The notes: generated by a model from the sequence alone, not told the origin. Shown: positions 46,573-55,435, counted from the stretch's first letter. The stretch: DNA of 64,000 bases from Pollutimonas sp963706785 (GCA_963706785.1 CAVPNJ010000004.1:1-64000); one strand, 5' to 3'. Numbers and translations are program-made.

Positions 46573-46606
46573 AAAAACCGCTTACGACACGATGATCGTA
46601 AACGGT
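46573..46606. terminator. Hairpin terminator, tRNA-Val and LysR
   Basis: AACCGCTTACGA pairs with TCGTAAACGGTT around a short loop; the minus strand continues with GGTTTTTTTATT, a good intrinsic stop for the tRNA-Val transcript. It may also stop the LysR transcript. Confidence 0.7.
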
Positions 46607-46637
46607 TGATTTCTAGCCTTGACTGCACAACATCGAG

Positions 46638-46713
46638 TGGTGGGTGCTACAGGGTTCGAACCTGTGACCTACGCCTTGTAAGGGCGCCGCTCTACCAACT
46701 GAGCTAAGCACCC
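46638..46713 (-). tRNA. tRNA-Val (TAC)
   Basis: 76 bases including an encoded CCA. The acceptor arms GGGTGCT/AGCACCC pair, the anticodon loop reads CTTACAA with anticodon TAC, and the T-loop is GTTCGAAC. It lies 88 bases after hupB on the same strand. Confidence 0.95.
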
Positions 46714-46801
46714 GTTGTATTCGGGTACCACGACGTCTGGTGCAAAACGCGAAGACAGAATTATACTGCAACGCGCCGCACTATGCAAATTGAACCAAAA
46801 A

Positions 46802-47074
46802 TTAGTTAACTGCTTCTTTAAGAGCCTTGCCTGGACGGAATTTAGGCACCTTGGCTTTCTTGATCTTGATGGCTTCGCCGGTACGCGGGTTACGGCCCGT
46901 ACGCGCCGCACGTTCCGAAACGGCAAACGTGCCAAAGCCCACCAACGTTACCGTACCTTTCTTTTTTAGTGTAAGTTTGACGGCGCCAATAAAAGCTTCA
47001 AGGGCACGCCCGGCGTCAGCTTTAGATAAATCGGCTTTGGTGGAGATATGTTCAATAAGTTCTGTTTTGTTCAT
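46802..47074 (-). CDS. hupB: DNA-binding protein HU (beta type)
   Basis: Protein of 90 residues, the standard HU length. TLVGFGTFAVSERAARTGRN contains the HU signature, and the beta arm with RNPRTGEAIKIKKAKVPKF is intact. HU is a dimeric nucleoid protein that bends DNA. It is followed by tRNA-Val, an arrangement common in beta-proteobacteria, although the usual neighbours lon and ppiD are not here. A terminator-like hairpin lies just upstream. Confidence 0.95.
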   Translation of the reverse strand: MNKTELIEHISTKADLSKADAGRALEAFIGAVKLTLKKKGTVTLVGFGTFAVSERAARTGRNPRTGEAIKIKKAKVPKFRPGKALKEAVN

Positions 47075-47087
47075 TAAGGATTACCCC

Positions 47088-47129
47088 TAAAAATTATTGT
47101 AGCCAAGTAAGCCTAAAGGCCCACTTGGC
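47088..47129 (-). terminator. Terminator-like hairpin upstream of hupB
   Basis: On minus, GCCAAGT...ACTTGGC encloses GGCC/GGCT pairing and is followed by TACAATAATTTTT, which looks like an intrinsic terminator of a gene that is no longer upstream. The rest of 47130-47416 shows one small hairpin (ACCCACA/TGTGGGT, 47168-47191) and no gene. Confidence 0.45.
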
Positions 47130-47416
47130 ACTTGATTGATGAATACGTGGCACTACGATGCAGTCGTATTACCCACAGAAGACAATGTGGGTGCAACCAG
47201 GTGGCGTCTTTGCAAATCAGCACGCCTGGCTGACTACCGCGTATTAAGCCTTTGAAAGCAATAGCTGTCAAGCAAATAACCCTGAAAAGCCGCATCGTTG
47301 CTGACTTTTTCGCTTTTTGTGCAGCACGCGAAAAAAATCTTTAAAAGAACTAAATTGTCTTAGCGGTATACGCAAAACTATGGTAGTGCCTACCCGCCAA
47401 ACGCCATAGAGCGAAC

Positions 47417-48646
47417 TTATTCGAGAGCTTGTACGAAGTCATCTATAAGGTCCTGGATGTCTTCAATCCCAATCGAGACTCGCAGGAAGTTATCCGAAAT
47501 ACCCATCAACGCACGGCGCTCCGCCCCCATTTCGTAATAAATGGTCTGGGCCATGGGTAATACCAAGGTGCGATTGTCGCCCAAGTGAGTAGCAAGAATC
47601 AGCACTTTGAGCCGGTTCAGAAAATCAAAAAGATCAACATCTTCGACCAGCTCAATGCCCATCAAGGCGCCGAAACGATTTCCAAAAAATTCAGCAGCGC
47701 GTTCATGCTGAGGATGGTTCGCCAAGCCTGGGTAATGTATTTTGGCGACCTTGGGATGCTCGCTAAGGAAATGGGCCAGCTTCAGTGCGTTTGAACAAGC
47801 GCGGTCCATACGCAGCGCTAGCGTTTCGGCGCCTACCGAAATACGGTGGGCGGCTTCCGACGATAAGGTGCCACCCATATCTCGCAAGCCTTTCTTCTTG
47901 ATCTGAGTGAGCCCCCATGAAGTCGGCTTGCCACTACGATAGGGCTCGGCAATGTTCTCGTAGTCCGACCAGTCATACAAACCGGTGTCCGTCACCGCCC
48001 CGCCCAAAGCGTTGCCATGGCCACCAATATGTTTGGACAATGAATTGATCACTAGTGACGCGCCCATGGCTATCCCCTGGCATAACCATGGTGTGACCAA
48101 AGTATTGTCCACGACATAAACCAGGCCTTTTTCCTTGCACCAATCGCCTATGGCCATAAGATCGGCCACTTGGGTCCCAGGATTCGCCAGCGATTCGGTA
48201 AAGACCATTCGTGTTTCCGGACGCCAGGCCGCAATTACGTTTTCAACGTCCGTCGCATCTACCACCGTAATCTCAACGCCCAAACCGGCCAGCGTACCAA
48301 CCAGACTATTGGTATTGCCGAAAATGTGCTGGCTACTAATCAGGTGATCCCCCGCTTTCAACAGGGTAAAAAAGGTCGCGGCAAGCGCCGCCATGCCGGT
48401 GGCAAACGTTACGGTACTTACTGCAGCTTCCATCTGGGTAATCTTCGACTCCAACGCGCTCGTCGTCGGTGTGCCCTGTCGCGCATAAGTGAAACCGGGC
48501 TTACCCTGAAATACGGCAGCCAGCTCGCGCGCATCGGCAAAAGCATATTGCGACGATGGATGCATGGGCTTATGAATTGCGCCATGCTCGATAGTCGACC
48601 GCCGGTCGGAATGAAGGATGGTCGTGGTAAAGCCGTTTTTAGCCAT
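47417..48646 (-). CDS. PLP-dependent cystathionine gamma-synthase / sulfhydrylase-type enzyme
   Basis: Protein of 409 residues of the Cys/Met-metabolism PLP family. The active-site Lys is in VINSLSKHIGGHGNALGGAV, with FTYARQGTPTTSALESKITQ near the start and TRMVFTESLANPGTQVADL for the cofactor pocket. These enzymes replace an activated hydroxyl of homoserine with sulfide or cysteine, or carry out gamma-eliminations. The subgroup annotated simply as cystathionine gamma-synthase family is common in Alcaligenaceae; whether it acts as MetZ, MetB or a lyase cannot be settled from sequence. It stands alone on the minus strand. Confidence 0.8.
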   Translation of the reverse strand: MAKNGFTTTILHSDRRSTIEHGAIHKPMHPSSQYAFADARELAAVFQGKPGFTYARQGTPTTSALESKITQMEAAVSTVTFATGMAALAATFFTLLKAGDHLISSQHIFGNTNSLVGTLAGLGVEITVVDATDVENVIAAWRPETRMVFTESLANPGTQVADLMAIGDWCKEKGLVYVVDNTLVTPWLCQGIAMGASLVINSLSKHIGGHGNALGGAVTDTGLYDWSDYENIAEPYRSGKPTSWGLTQIKKKGLRDMGGTLSSEAAHRISVGAETLALRMDRACSNALKLAHFLSEHPKVAKIHYPGLANHPQHERAAEFFGNRFGALMGIELVEDVDLFDFLNRLKVLILATHLGDNRTLVLPMAQTIYYEMGAERRALMGISDNFLRVSIGIEDIQDLIDDFVQALE

Positions 48647-48765
48647 GATGAGATGAAAGCAATTAGGTCAAAGAAAAATGGGCTATTCCTGCACGAATTG
48701 CAGAAAGCGTATCGTTGAGTGGGACGCTACCGCCCTAATATAGACGCGGCGCCTTCAAGATAAAA

Positions 48766-49512
48766 CTAGGCCCCGCGCTGACGCACCGTTTCGTACAGGC
48801 ATACCGCGCTGGCCACACTAACGTTAAGGCTCTCGACCGAACCGAGCATGGGAATATTGACAAGTTCGTCGCACGTTTCGCGCGTTAAGCGGCGCATCCC
48901 CTCGCCTTCCGCACCCATGACCCAAGCCATGGCGCGGCGCGCATCCACTTTGTGTATGGAAGACTTCGCCTGATCATCGGTACCGACGATCCATACATCG
49001 CGCTCTTTTAACTGACGCATGGTGCGAGCCAGATTGGTGACCATAATGTACGGAACGGTCTCGGCCGCACCGCTGGCAACCCGCTGTACGGTAGTATTCA
49101 ACCCCACTGCCCTGTCGCGCGGTGCAATCACGGCATGCACGCCGGCAGCGTCGGCCGTACGTAAGCATGCGCCCAAATTATGAGGATCGGTCACGCCATC
49201 CAGAATCAGAAACAAGGCAGGCTCGGCCTTGTCTTCCAACCAGTCCAGCACTTCGTCGACATCGGCGGCCAGAGGGTGCGATTCAGCAAGCGCGACAACA
49301 CCCTGATGCCGAGTGCCGCGGGCCAGGCCATCCAGACGATCGGCCGCGACCGGGAGCACGCGAATATTGGCTGCCTGAGCCTGCTCGATAAATGTCTGCA
49401 TACGCTTATCACGCCGGGAAGCCTCGACGTAGAGCTCTTTGATTGAGCTTGGTGCGTGGCGCATACGGGCAATCACGGCATGAAAACCGGCCAAAACCTG
49501 GTGAGACGACAT
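48766..49512 (-). CDS. rlmB: 23S rRNA (guanosine-2251-2'-O)-methyltransferase RlmB
   Basis: Protein of 248 residues. It has an N-terminal substrate-binding domain (VLAGFHAVIARMRHAPSSIK) and a C-terminal SpoU/trefoil-knot methyltransferase domain: LDGVTDPHNLGACLRTADAA, MGAEGEGMRRLTRETCDEL and IPMLGSVESLNVSVASAVC. It methylates G2251 in the peptidyl-transferase loop of 23S rRNA. It lies 72 bases downstream of rnr, the classic rnr-rlmB pair. Confidence 0.93.
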   Translation of the reverse strand: MSSHQVLAGFHAVIARMRHAPSSIKELYVEASRRDKRMQTFIEQAQAANIRVLPVAADRLDGLARGTRHQGVVALAESHPLAADVDEVLDWLEDKAEPALFLILDGVTDPHNLGACLRTADAAGVHAVIAPRDRAVGLNTTVQRVASGAAETVPYIMVTNLARTMRQLKERDVWIVGTDDQAKSSIHKVDARRAMAWVMGAEGEGMRRLTRETCDELVNIPMLGSVESLNVSVASAVCLYETVRQRGA

Positions 49513-49584
49513 GTATTTCCTTGTAGAGTTGTGACGCGCGAAGCCACACGTGGGCTCGGCGCGAAATCATTTTAACTCTGCCGG

Positions 49585-52026
49585 TCAATGTCGCCCGCGA
49601 ACGGTTTTTTTAACCGTAGGTGCTTTGGCACTACGTTTGGCAGCGGCCCTGCGCTGCCGTGATGTCGTACCTTTCAACGCATCGGGTTTGGTCGGCGCGG
49701 CACGCTTCACACGACGCTCAGTAGGCGTGTCGGGTTCGATAGAGGCTTTCAAGGCCTTGAATGTAGTTCCCTTGACCAGCCGGAATTCAATCCGGCGCGC
49801 TTCCAAGTCGACGCGGGCCACCTGCACCTGAACGGCATCGGTCAGGCGATAGCGAATGCCGGTACGCTCACCACGCAATTCATTCATGGATTCGTTGTAC
49901 TGAAAGTAATCTGAACCCAATTCCGACACATGCACCATGCCTTCAACGAACAAGGTGTCCAGCGTAATGAAAATGCCGAATGGCGCCACACCCGTAACCC
50001 TGCCGCTGAATTCTTCGCCTACCTTCTCTTTCACGAACCAGCACTTGAGCCATGCTTCAACATCGCGGGAAGCGTCGTCGGCGCGACGCTCGCGCGCCGA
50101 CAAAAGCACGCCGAGCTTTTCCCAAACGGCATGTTCGCGATCTTCTTTGGGCAGCGACGCCAGATTGCCGATATCGTCGATTTGCGGAATATAGCGCTTT
50201 CGTTCGAGTATCCCTTTAATGACGCGGTGAGTCAGGAGGTCGGGATAACGCCGTATGGGCGAGGTGAAGTGCGCGTAGTGGTCATATGACAAGCCGAAGT
50301 GACCCACTTGTTCAGGACTGTAAATAGCCTGCTGCAATGAGCGCAAACACATCGTCTGGATAATCGCAAAATCCGGGCGGTTTTTTGCTTCTTGAACAAG
50401 CTTGGCGTAGTCATCGGTGGAAGGATCATCGCCCCCGCCCAATGTCATGCCAAGATTGCGCAGGTAATCGCGCAAAGCACTAAGCTTCTCGGGCGTGGGC
50501 CCCTCGTGAACCCGATACAGGCCAGAACGCTTGTTGCGCGACATGAATTCCGCCGCACAGGTATTAGCCGCCAACATGCATTCTTCGATCAACTTATGGG
50601 CATCGTTGCGCGTATAGGCTTCGATTTGTTCGATGCGGCCCAGGGTGTTACAGACAATGCGGGTTTCAACCGTATCGAAATCAATCGCACCGCGCTTCTT
50701 GCGCGCTTGCGCAAACAATTGATATAGCTGATGCAGATTCTGCAAATGAGGCAAGACGGCCTGCATGGCGACGCCGGCTGGGCCAGTAGGCTGTTGCAGA
50801 GCTGCCCACACATCGGTATAGGTTGTACGCGCATGTGAATGGATCACAGCATTGTAAAACTGGTAGGCGGTGATGCTTCCGGCCTTCGCGCCGCTTGCCG
50901 CAATAACCATATCGCAGACCAGAACCAGTCGGTCGACGTCGGGATTTAAAGAGCAGAGCCCATTAGATAGTGCTTCGGGCAACATCGGTATGACCCGACG
51001 CGGAAAGTAAACGCTGGTACCGCGCTCGACCGCCTCTTTATCGATAGAATCGCCAGGGTGCACATAATGGGTAACATCGGCAATTGCCACCAACAGGCGC
51101 CAACCGGGCTTCCTGCGCTTTTCAGTACCAAGCTCGACCGGCATGCAAAACACCGCATCGTCGAAGTCGCGCGCGTCTTCGCCATCGATCGTGACAAAGG
51201 GCACTTCACGCAAATCGATGCGATCTTTAAGTTCAGCAGCCCTGACCGTTTTGGGGAATTTGTCGGCCTGTTGTAGCGCCGCTGGCGGAAATTCATGCGG
51301 GACGTCAAACTTACGCACCGCAATTTCGATTTCCATGCCGGGGTCGTCGATTTCGCCAAGCACTTCCACCACACGGCCCAGAGGCTGCGTAAGACGGGTC
51401 GGCTGTTGAATGATTTCTACCGTGACCACTTGCCCGGGTTCAGCGCCGCCGGTGTCGGATGCCGGAATAAGAATATCGTGCTTGATGCGTTGGTCTTCGG
51501 GGGCCACGGTGAAGGCACCGCGCTCTTTCAGAAAACGCCCTACCAGTTTGTTGGTACGCCGTTCAGTGACTTCAACAATAGTTGCTTCCGCTTTTCCGCG
51601 GTATTCGCCATCGGGCTTCGCTAAAACGCGGTCTCCGTGCAACACTTTCAGCATTTCACGCGGCGACAGGAATAGGTCTGGGCCGCCATCGTCGCGCAAC
51701 AAAAAGCCGAAACCGTCGCGATGGCCTTGTACGCGACCCGCAATGAACTCAAGTTTGTTGTTCAACAACAACTGCCCTTGCGGATTAAAAAACAGCTGAC
51801 CGTCCCGTTCCATAGCTTTCAGCCGACGGGCAAAACCGATAGACAGCGGGATGGACGCCCCCAGCTGAATGGCCATGTGCTCGGGGTCGACGGGGGTTTC
51901 CGACGAGCGGAGGTACTGCATGATAGCTTCGCGACTCGGAACTTCCGGATCAAAATCGGGCGGTAAATCATGTGCACCACCCGGATTCTCTTTGTTATTC
52001 GAGTCGTTCTTGGAGCGTTTGTTCAA
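49585..52026 (-). CDS. rnr: Ribonuclease R
   Basis: Protein of 813 residues with an N-terminal winged-helix, cold-shock domains, the catalytic RNB domain (TIDGEDARDFDDAVFCMPVE with the four acidic metal-binding residues; FGLSYDHYAHFTSPIRRYPD) and an S1 domain (GVAPFGIFITLDTLFVEGMV), ending in a Lys/Arg-rich tail. It is a processive 3'-5' exoribonuclease that degrades structured RNA. It begins with TTG 52026, with GGAAA upstream. rlmB follows. The tRNA-Leu gene on the opposite strand starts about 100 bases upstream. Confidence 0.95.
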   Translation of the reverse strand: MNKRSKNDSNNKENPGGAHDLPPDFDPEVPSREAIMQYLRSSETPVDPEHMAIQLGASIPLSIGFARRLKAMERDGQLFFNPQGQLLLNNKLEFIAGRVQGHRDGFGFLLRDDGGPDLFLSPREMLKVLHGDRVLAKPDGEYRGKAEATIVEVTERRTNKLVGRFLKERGAFTVAPEDQRIKHDILIPASDTGGAEPGQVVTVEIIQQPTRLTQPLGRVVEVLGEIDDPGMEIEIAVRKFDVPHEFPPAALQQADKFPKTVRAAELKDRIDLREVPFVTIDGEDARDFDDAVFCMPVELGTEKRRKPGWRLLVAIADVTHYVHPGDSIDKEAVERGTSVYFPRRVIPMLPEALSNGLCSLNPDVDRLVLVCDMVIAASGAKAGSITAYQFYNAVIHSHARTTYTDVWAALQQPTGPAGVAMQAVLPHLQNLHQLYQLFAQARKKRGAIDFDTVETRIVCNTLGRIEQIEAYTRNDAHKLIEECMLAANTCAAEFMSRNKRSGLYRVHEGPTPEKLSALRDYLRNLGMTLGGGDDPSTDDYAKLVQEAKNRPDFAIIQTMCLRSLQQAIYSPEQVGHFGLSYDHYAHFTSPIRRYPDLLTHRVIKGILERKRYIPQIDDIGNLASLPKEDREHAVWEKLGVLLSARERRADDASRDVEAWLKCWFVKEKVGEEFSGRVTGVAPFGIFITLDTLFVEGMVHVSELGSDYFQYNESMNELRGERTGIRYRLTDAVQVQVARVDLEARRIEFRLVKGTTFKALKASIEPDTPTERRVKRAAPTKPDALKGTTSRQRRAAAKRSAKAPTVKKTVRGRH

Positions 52027-52128
52027 AGGTGATTTCCGTTGGTTTAAAAAATACGCTATACTTTGCGCCTCTTAAAGATGAAATGCAAAACGCAGCAGTA
52101 GTAGGTAAAGCGATAGCATACACTTTAT

Positions 52129-52213
52129 GCCCAGGTGGCGGAATTGGTAGACGCGCATGGTTCAGGTCCATGTGCCTTCGGGTGTGGAGGTTCGAGTCCT
52201 CTCCTGGGCACCA
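52129..52213 (+). tRNA. tRNA-Leu (CAG)
   Basis: 85 bases with encoded CCA. Acceptor GCCCAGG/CCTGGGC, D-loop GGCGGAATTGGTAGACGC, anticodon loop TTCAGGT (anticodon CAG), a long class II variable arm and T-loop GTTCGAGTC. A strong terminator follows. Confidence 0.95.
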
Positions 52214-52225
52214 CAGCAGTTAGCG

Positions 52226-52264
52226 AAAAACCTCGTAATCCTATGGATTACGAGGTTTTTTGTT
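52226..52264 (+). terminator. Terminator of tRNA-Leu
   Basis: AAAACCTCGTAATCC and GGATTACGAGGTTTT pair perfectly around TAT and are followed by TTGTTTTG. Confidence 0.9.
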
Positions 52265-52300
52265 TTGCGCCGCTCTACTGGCGGGCAGCGTATTCAAGCC

Positions 52301-52732
52301 CTAAGCAGTCAAGGCGTGACGCATAGTAACGTGTTCAATTCCTGCATCCATATAAACATTACCTTCGGCGACGAAGCCGTGCGCGGCATAGAAATTTTGC
52401 GCATGTAGTTGCGCGGACAGCACGACCTCGAGGTAACGCTGGCGGCGCGCTTCGTCTACCAGCGCAGTCAATAACTTCGTTCCTACGCCCATTCCGCGGT
52501 ACGCCGCCAACACAGCCATACGGCCAATGTGTGCGTTGGGCAACAGCCGCCCTGTGCCCACTGCCACACCGGATTCATCATATGCAACAGCGTGAATGCA
52601 ATTCTCGTCTTCAGCGTCAAGCTCTTCTTCTACGGGAACATTCTGCTCTTGCACGAAAACTTGATGTCGGATGTTGATGGCGTCCTGTTTGCAGGATTCC
52701 CAGTTCCCTAAACGAACTTTAATGCGGCACAA
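52301..52732 (-). CDS. GNAT-family N-acetyltransferase
   Basis: Protein of 143 residues with the GNAT acetyl-CoA-binding motif in MAVLAAYRGMGVGTKLLTAL, and the ElaA-like opening AINIRHQVFVQEQNVPVEEE. It transfers an acyl group from acyl-CoA to an amine; the substrate is unknown. TTG 52732 is chosen because GGAGG lies six bases upstream and the frame fits the first strand (IKVRLGNWE). The longer frame to 52888 runs through the sugE gene and is not coding. The start lies 23 bases after the sugE stop, so it may be in the guanidine-riboswitch unit. Confidence 0.82.
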   Translation of the reverse strand: MCRIKVRLGNWESCKQDAINIRHQVFVQEQNVPVEEELDAEDENCIHAVAYDESGVAVGTGRLLPNAHIGRMAVLAAYRGMGVGTKLLTALVDEARRQRYLEVVLSAQLHAQNFYAAHGFVAEGNVYMDAGIEHVTMRHALTA

Positions 52733-52755
52733 GGCTGGCCTCCGTTTAGTGTTAT

Positions 52756-53082
52756 TTAGCCTGCGAGCTTCAGTCCGATAATGCCTGCGATAATCAAGCC
52801 CACGCTGATCAGTCGTGCCGGACTGGCAGATTCGCCGAGCAACGCAATACCTAATATAACTGTTCCCACCGCGCCCACACCCACCCATATGGCGTAGGCC
52901 GTACCTACGGGCAGCTGCTTCATCGCCAGACCCAACAGCACCACGCTTACAACCATCGCTACGCCCGTACCCAGGCTAGGCCAGAAGCGGGTGAAACCTT
53001 CGGTGTATTTCAAACCGATCGCCCAGCCGACTTCGAAAAGCCCGGCAACAAATAATACTATCCACGATGTTGATACAGACAA
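52756..53082 (-). CDS. sugE: Small multidrug-resistance family guanidinium exporter SugE/Gdx
   Basis: Protein of 108 residues with four membrane helices. The conserved Glu in FVAGLFEVGWAIGLKYTEGF and the PVGTAYAIWVGVGAVGTVIL stretch are SMR signatures, and the KYTEGF motif is characteristic of the SugE/Gdx subgroup that exports guanidinium in exchange for protons. It starts with TTG 53082, eight bases after GGAG. The guanidine-II riboswitch directly upstream supports guanidinium as the substrate. Confidence 0.9.
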   Translation of the reverse strand: MSVSTSWIVLFVAGLFEVGWAIGLKYTEGFTRFWPSLGTGVAMVVSVVLLGLAMKQLPVGTAYAIWVGVGAVGTVILGIALLGESASPARLISVGLIIAGIIGLKLAG

Positions 53083-53103
53083 AATGGTTTCTCCATGACA
53101 TTC

Positions 53104-53160
53104 GGGGCCGTCCCCTTAAAAGGTCGCACGACTTCAATCGTGGCGGCAAGGTCGTCCCTG
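53104..53160 (-). ncRNA. Guanidine-II (mini-ykkC) riboswitch
   Basis: In the minus-strand leader of sugE, two hairpins carry the diagnostic ACGR tetraloops: CAGGG-ACGA-CCTTG (53147-53160) and GGGG-ACGG-CCCC (53104-53115), about 31 bases apart. The second hairpin is about 10 bases before the ribosome site GGAG. In known examples guanidine brings the loops together and frees translation of the exporter. Confidence 0.85.
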
Positions 53161-53261
53161 CTATCAGAAAAAAACTATTTTACCGGTTCGCCAGTATTAC
53201 GTTGTGTTAGCCATGTCTGCTATGGTTAGTTATCCGAACAAGAAATATATGGAACCCCCTA

Positions 53262-54959
53262 ATGGATATGCTCCTAAGCCGATACACGGCTTTTTACTTG
53301 ATTATTCTTGCCACATTCGTGTCGGCCGGATTGGCGCTAGTTTTGGGCGATGCATGGCTGATTGCTGCCATCGCTTGCGGTGCCCTTTCGATTCTGGGTT
53401 TTTGGGATTTGCGCCAAACCCGACACGCCATTCGAAGGAACTATCCCGTAATCGGGAATCTGCGGTTTCTATTCGAATCGATCCGGCCTGAAATGCGGCA
53501 ATACTTTATCGAAGCTGATAGCGACGCACTGCCGTTTTCACGAACAGACCGCTCGCTGGTTTATCAGCGTGCCAAACAGGAAATTGATAAGCGTCCTTTC
53601 GGAACCCAACGAGACGTTTACCGAACCGACTATGAATGGATTAATCACTCCATGGAGCCGTCTCATCCCGACAGCAAGGGATTCCGCATCATGGTGGGCG
53701 GGCCCGACTGTACTCAGCCGCATTCCTTATCGGTACTTAATATATCGGCAATGAGCTTTGGCGCCCTGTCTGCCAATGCAGTGCTCGCGCTAAATAAAGG
53801 CGCCGCCCTGGAAAACTTCGCCCACGATACCGGCGAAGGCGGCGTAAGCAGCTACCACCTGCAGCACAAAGGATCGTTGATCTGGAATATTGGTTCCGGT
53901 TACTTTGGCTGCCGCGATGAAAACGGAAACTTTTCAGATGAAATTTTCGCCGAGCGCGCCAGACTAGACAGCGTGAAAATGATAGAAATCAAGTTGTCGC
54001 AAGGTGCCAAGCCCGGCCACGGTGGCATCTTGCCCGGTCCCAAAGTGACTCCGGAAATCGCTATGGCGCGAGGTGTTCCAGTCTGGCAAGACTGTAATTC
54101 GCCCGCCAGCCACAGCGCTTTCACTACGCCGATAGAGTTGATGCATTTCGTCGCCCGCTTACGCCAGCTGTCGGGCGGCAAGCCTGTGGGCATAAAACTA
54201 TGCATAGGTCATCCATGGGAGTGGTTCGCCATTGCCAAAGCCATGCTTAAAACCGGCATTACACCGGACTTCATCGTAGTCGACGGCGCAGAGGGAGGCA
54301 CAGGCGCCGCCCCCATTGAATTCGTCGACCACGTCGGCACTCCTTTGCGTGAGGCCTTGCGACTGGTACACAACACCCTGGTCGGCATCGGACTACGCGA
54401 CAAGATCAAGCTAGGTGCCTCAGGGAAAATAATCAGCGCCTTCGATATGGCGCGTGTCCTGGCCTTAGGCGCCGACTGGTGCAACAGCGCCCGTGGATTC
54501 ATGTTCGCGATTGGCTGCATACAGGCCCAAGCGTGCCATACCGGAAAATGTCCCACCGGCGTAACAACCCAAGACCCGAAAAGGCAAGCCGCCCTGGTGG
54601 TAAGCGACAAATCGGTGCGCGTGGCCAACTTCCATCGCAATACCCTGCGCGCGCTGGCGGAACTTCTAGGGGCTGCCGGCTTGCAGCATCCGGGCGAACT
54701 ACGCCCCCACCATATCGCCAAACGAATTGCCAACGGCGAAGTGCGCGTGCTTTCCGCGCTGTTTCCTGATCTGGAAAAAGGCGAGCTGCTTGATGGTAAG
54801 TTTCGATTAACGATTTTTAGAACCGCGTGGCCCATGGCGCAGGCCGAGTCCTTTGCCCCGCTATATAGCCTTAGCGCTGCTTTGTCAGGCAATACCAGCA
54901 GCCCTATGCCACCAGAGGCGAGCGACGCCAATAAAGCACACGTAGCGGTTTCAGCGTGA
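53262..54959 (+). CDS. FMN-binding glutamate-synthase-family protein
   Basis: Protein of 565 residues. The first 65 residues form membrane segments (AFYLIILATFVSAGLALVLG; AIACGALSILGFW), followed by a glutamate-synthase-type FMN barrel: LNISAMSFGALSANAVLALN, HDTGEGGVSSYHLQHKG, IKLSQGAKPGHGGILPGPKV, DGAEGGTGAAPIEF. A three-cysteine pattern GCIQAQACHTGKCPTGV matches the 3Fe-4S site of GltB. The glutaminase domain is absent, so ammonia or another reductive reaction is likely; the true activity of this membrane-tethered subgroup is unsettled. It converges with a small lipoprotein gene that overlaps its end by nine bases. Confidence 0.85.
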   Translation: MDMLLSRYTAFYLIILATFVSAGLALVLGDAWLIAAIACGALSILGFWDLRQTRHAIRRNYPVIGNLRFLFESIRPEMRQYFIEADSDALPFSRTDRSLVYQRAKQEIDKRPFGTQRDVYRTDYEWINHSMEPSHPDSKGFRIMVGGPDCTQPHSLSVLNISAMSFGALSANAVLALNKGAALENFAHDTGEGGVSSYHLQHKGSLIWNIGSGYFGCRDENGNFSDEIFAERARLDSVKMIEIKLSQGAKPGHGGILPGPKVTPEIAMARGVPVWQDCNSPASHSAFTTPIELMHFVARLRQLSGGKPVGIKLCIGHPWEWFAIAKAMLKTGITPDFIVVDGAEGGTGAAPIEFVDHVGTPLREALRLVHNTLVGIGLRDKIKLGASGKIISAFDMARVLALGADWCNSARGFMFAIGCIQAQACHTGKCPTGVTTQDPKRQAALVVSDKSVRVANFHRNTLRALAELLGAAGLQHPGELRPHHIAKRIANGEVRVLSALFPDLEKGELLDGKFRLTIFRTAWPMAQAESFAPLYSLSAALSGNTSSPMPPEASDANKAHVAVSA

Positions 54960-55103
54960 AACGTTTTTCGACCCAATACCCCCATCGATAGTGCCGTACA
55001 TCTGTATGCCAGACCCCGACGACGAAGAAGAATCGTTGCCGGACCTGCCTACGCAGCCGCTTAAAAGAACTACCAGGATTACTACACCGGAAAGAGCTTT
55101 CAT
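54951..55103 (-). CDS. Small lipoprotein of unknown function
   Basis: A 50-residue protein with a type II signal peptide: hydrophobic VVILVVLLSGCVG, where Cys is the lipidation site, followed by a Ser/Gly-rich stretch and IQMYGTIDGGIGSKNV. The last part resembles the N-terminal beta strand of Burkholderiales porins (typically LYGTIDAGI). Start ATG 55103 has AGGG eight bases upstream. It is convergent with the glutamate-synthase-like gene. Function unknown. Confidence 0.6.
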   Translation of the reverse strand: MKALSGVVILVVLLSGCVGRSGNDSSSSSGSGIQMYGTIDGGIGSKNVSR

Positions 55104-55239
55104 TAGGGTTTTCCCTTGCTTGCAAAAATAATATTGCAGGATTATTGTTAACTCACTGCCCGAAGGCAGCATGACTACCACTTAGGGTAGTTCTTCGGCA
55201 CTACTTTTCCGTGTAGTGTCCACTGCCACATCGGCAGTA

Positions 55240-55268
55240 AGGCCCCGCCCAGAGGTGGGGCCTTTACT
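55240..55268. terminator. Hairpin, probable terminator
   Basis: AAGGCCCCGCC and GGTGGGGCCTT pair around CAGA, followed by TACTATTG. It lies between the small lipoprotein and tRNA-Met with no other gene seen in the gap. Confidence 0.6.
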
Positions 55269-55350
55269 ATTGTGACTTAGGTTAAGCCTACGTGCAGGCT
55301 CCATTCGGTAGCAACACAAGAAGAAAAAGTTATGCTATAGTTTCGTGCTT

Positions 55351-55428
55351 TGGCGCATTAGCTCAGCCGGTTAGAGCGACGGAATCATAATCCGCAGGTC
55401 CCCTGTTCGAATCAGGGATGCGCCACCA
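55351..55428 (+). tRNA. tRNA-Met (CAT)
   Basis: Acceptor GGCGCAT/ATGCGCC with encoded CCA, D-loop AGCCGGTTA, anticodon loop ATCATAA (anticodon CAT) and T-loop GTTCGAATC. The acceptor starts with a G-C pair, as in the elongator form. Confidence 0.92.
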
Positions 55429-55435
55429 AGAATAC

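Noticed and set aside
52733..52888. N-terminal extension of the GNAT protein
   Set aside because: It runs through the sugE coding region; GGAGG and TTG at 52732 mark a better start.
54209..54985. Open frame of 258 codons on the minus strand
   Set aside because: It is antisense to the glutamate-synthase-like gene, whose motifs are complete; low-complexity Ser/Arg composition suggests a shadow.
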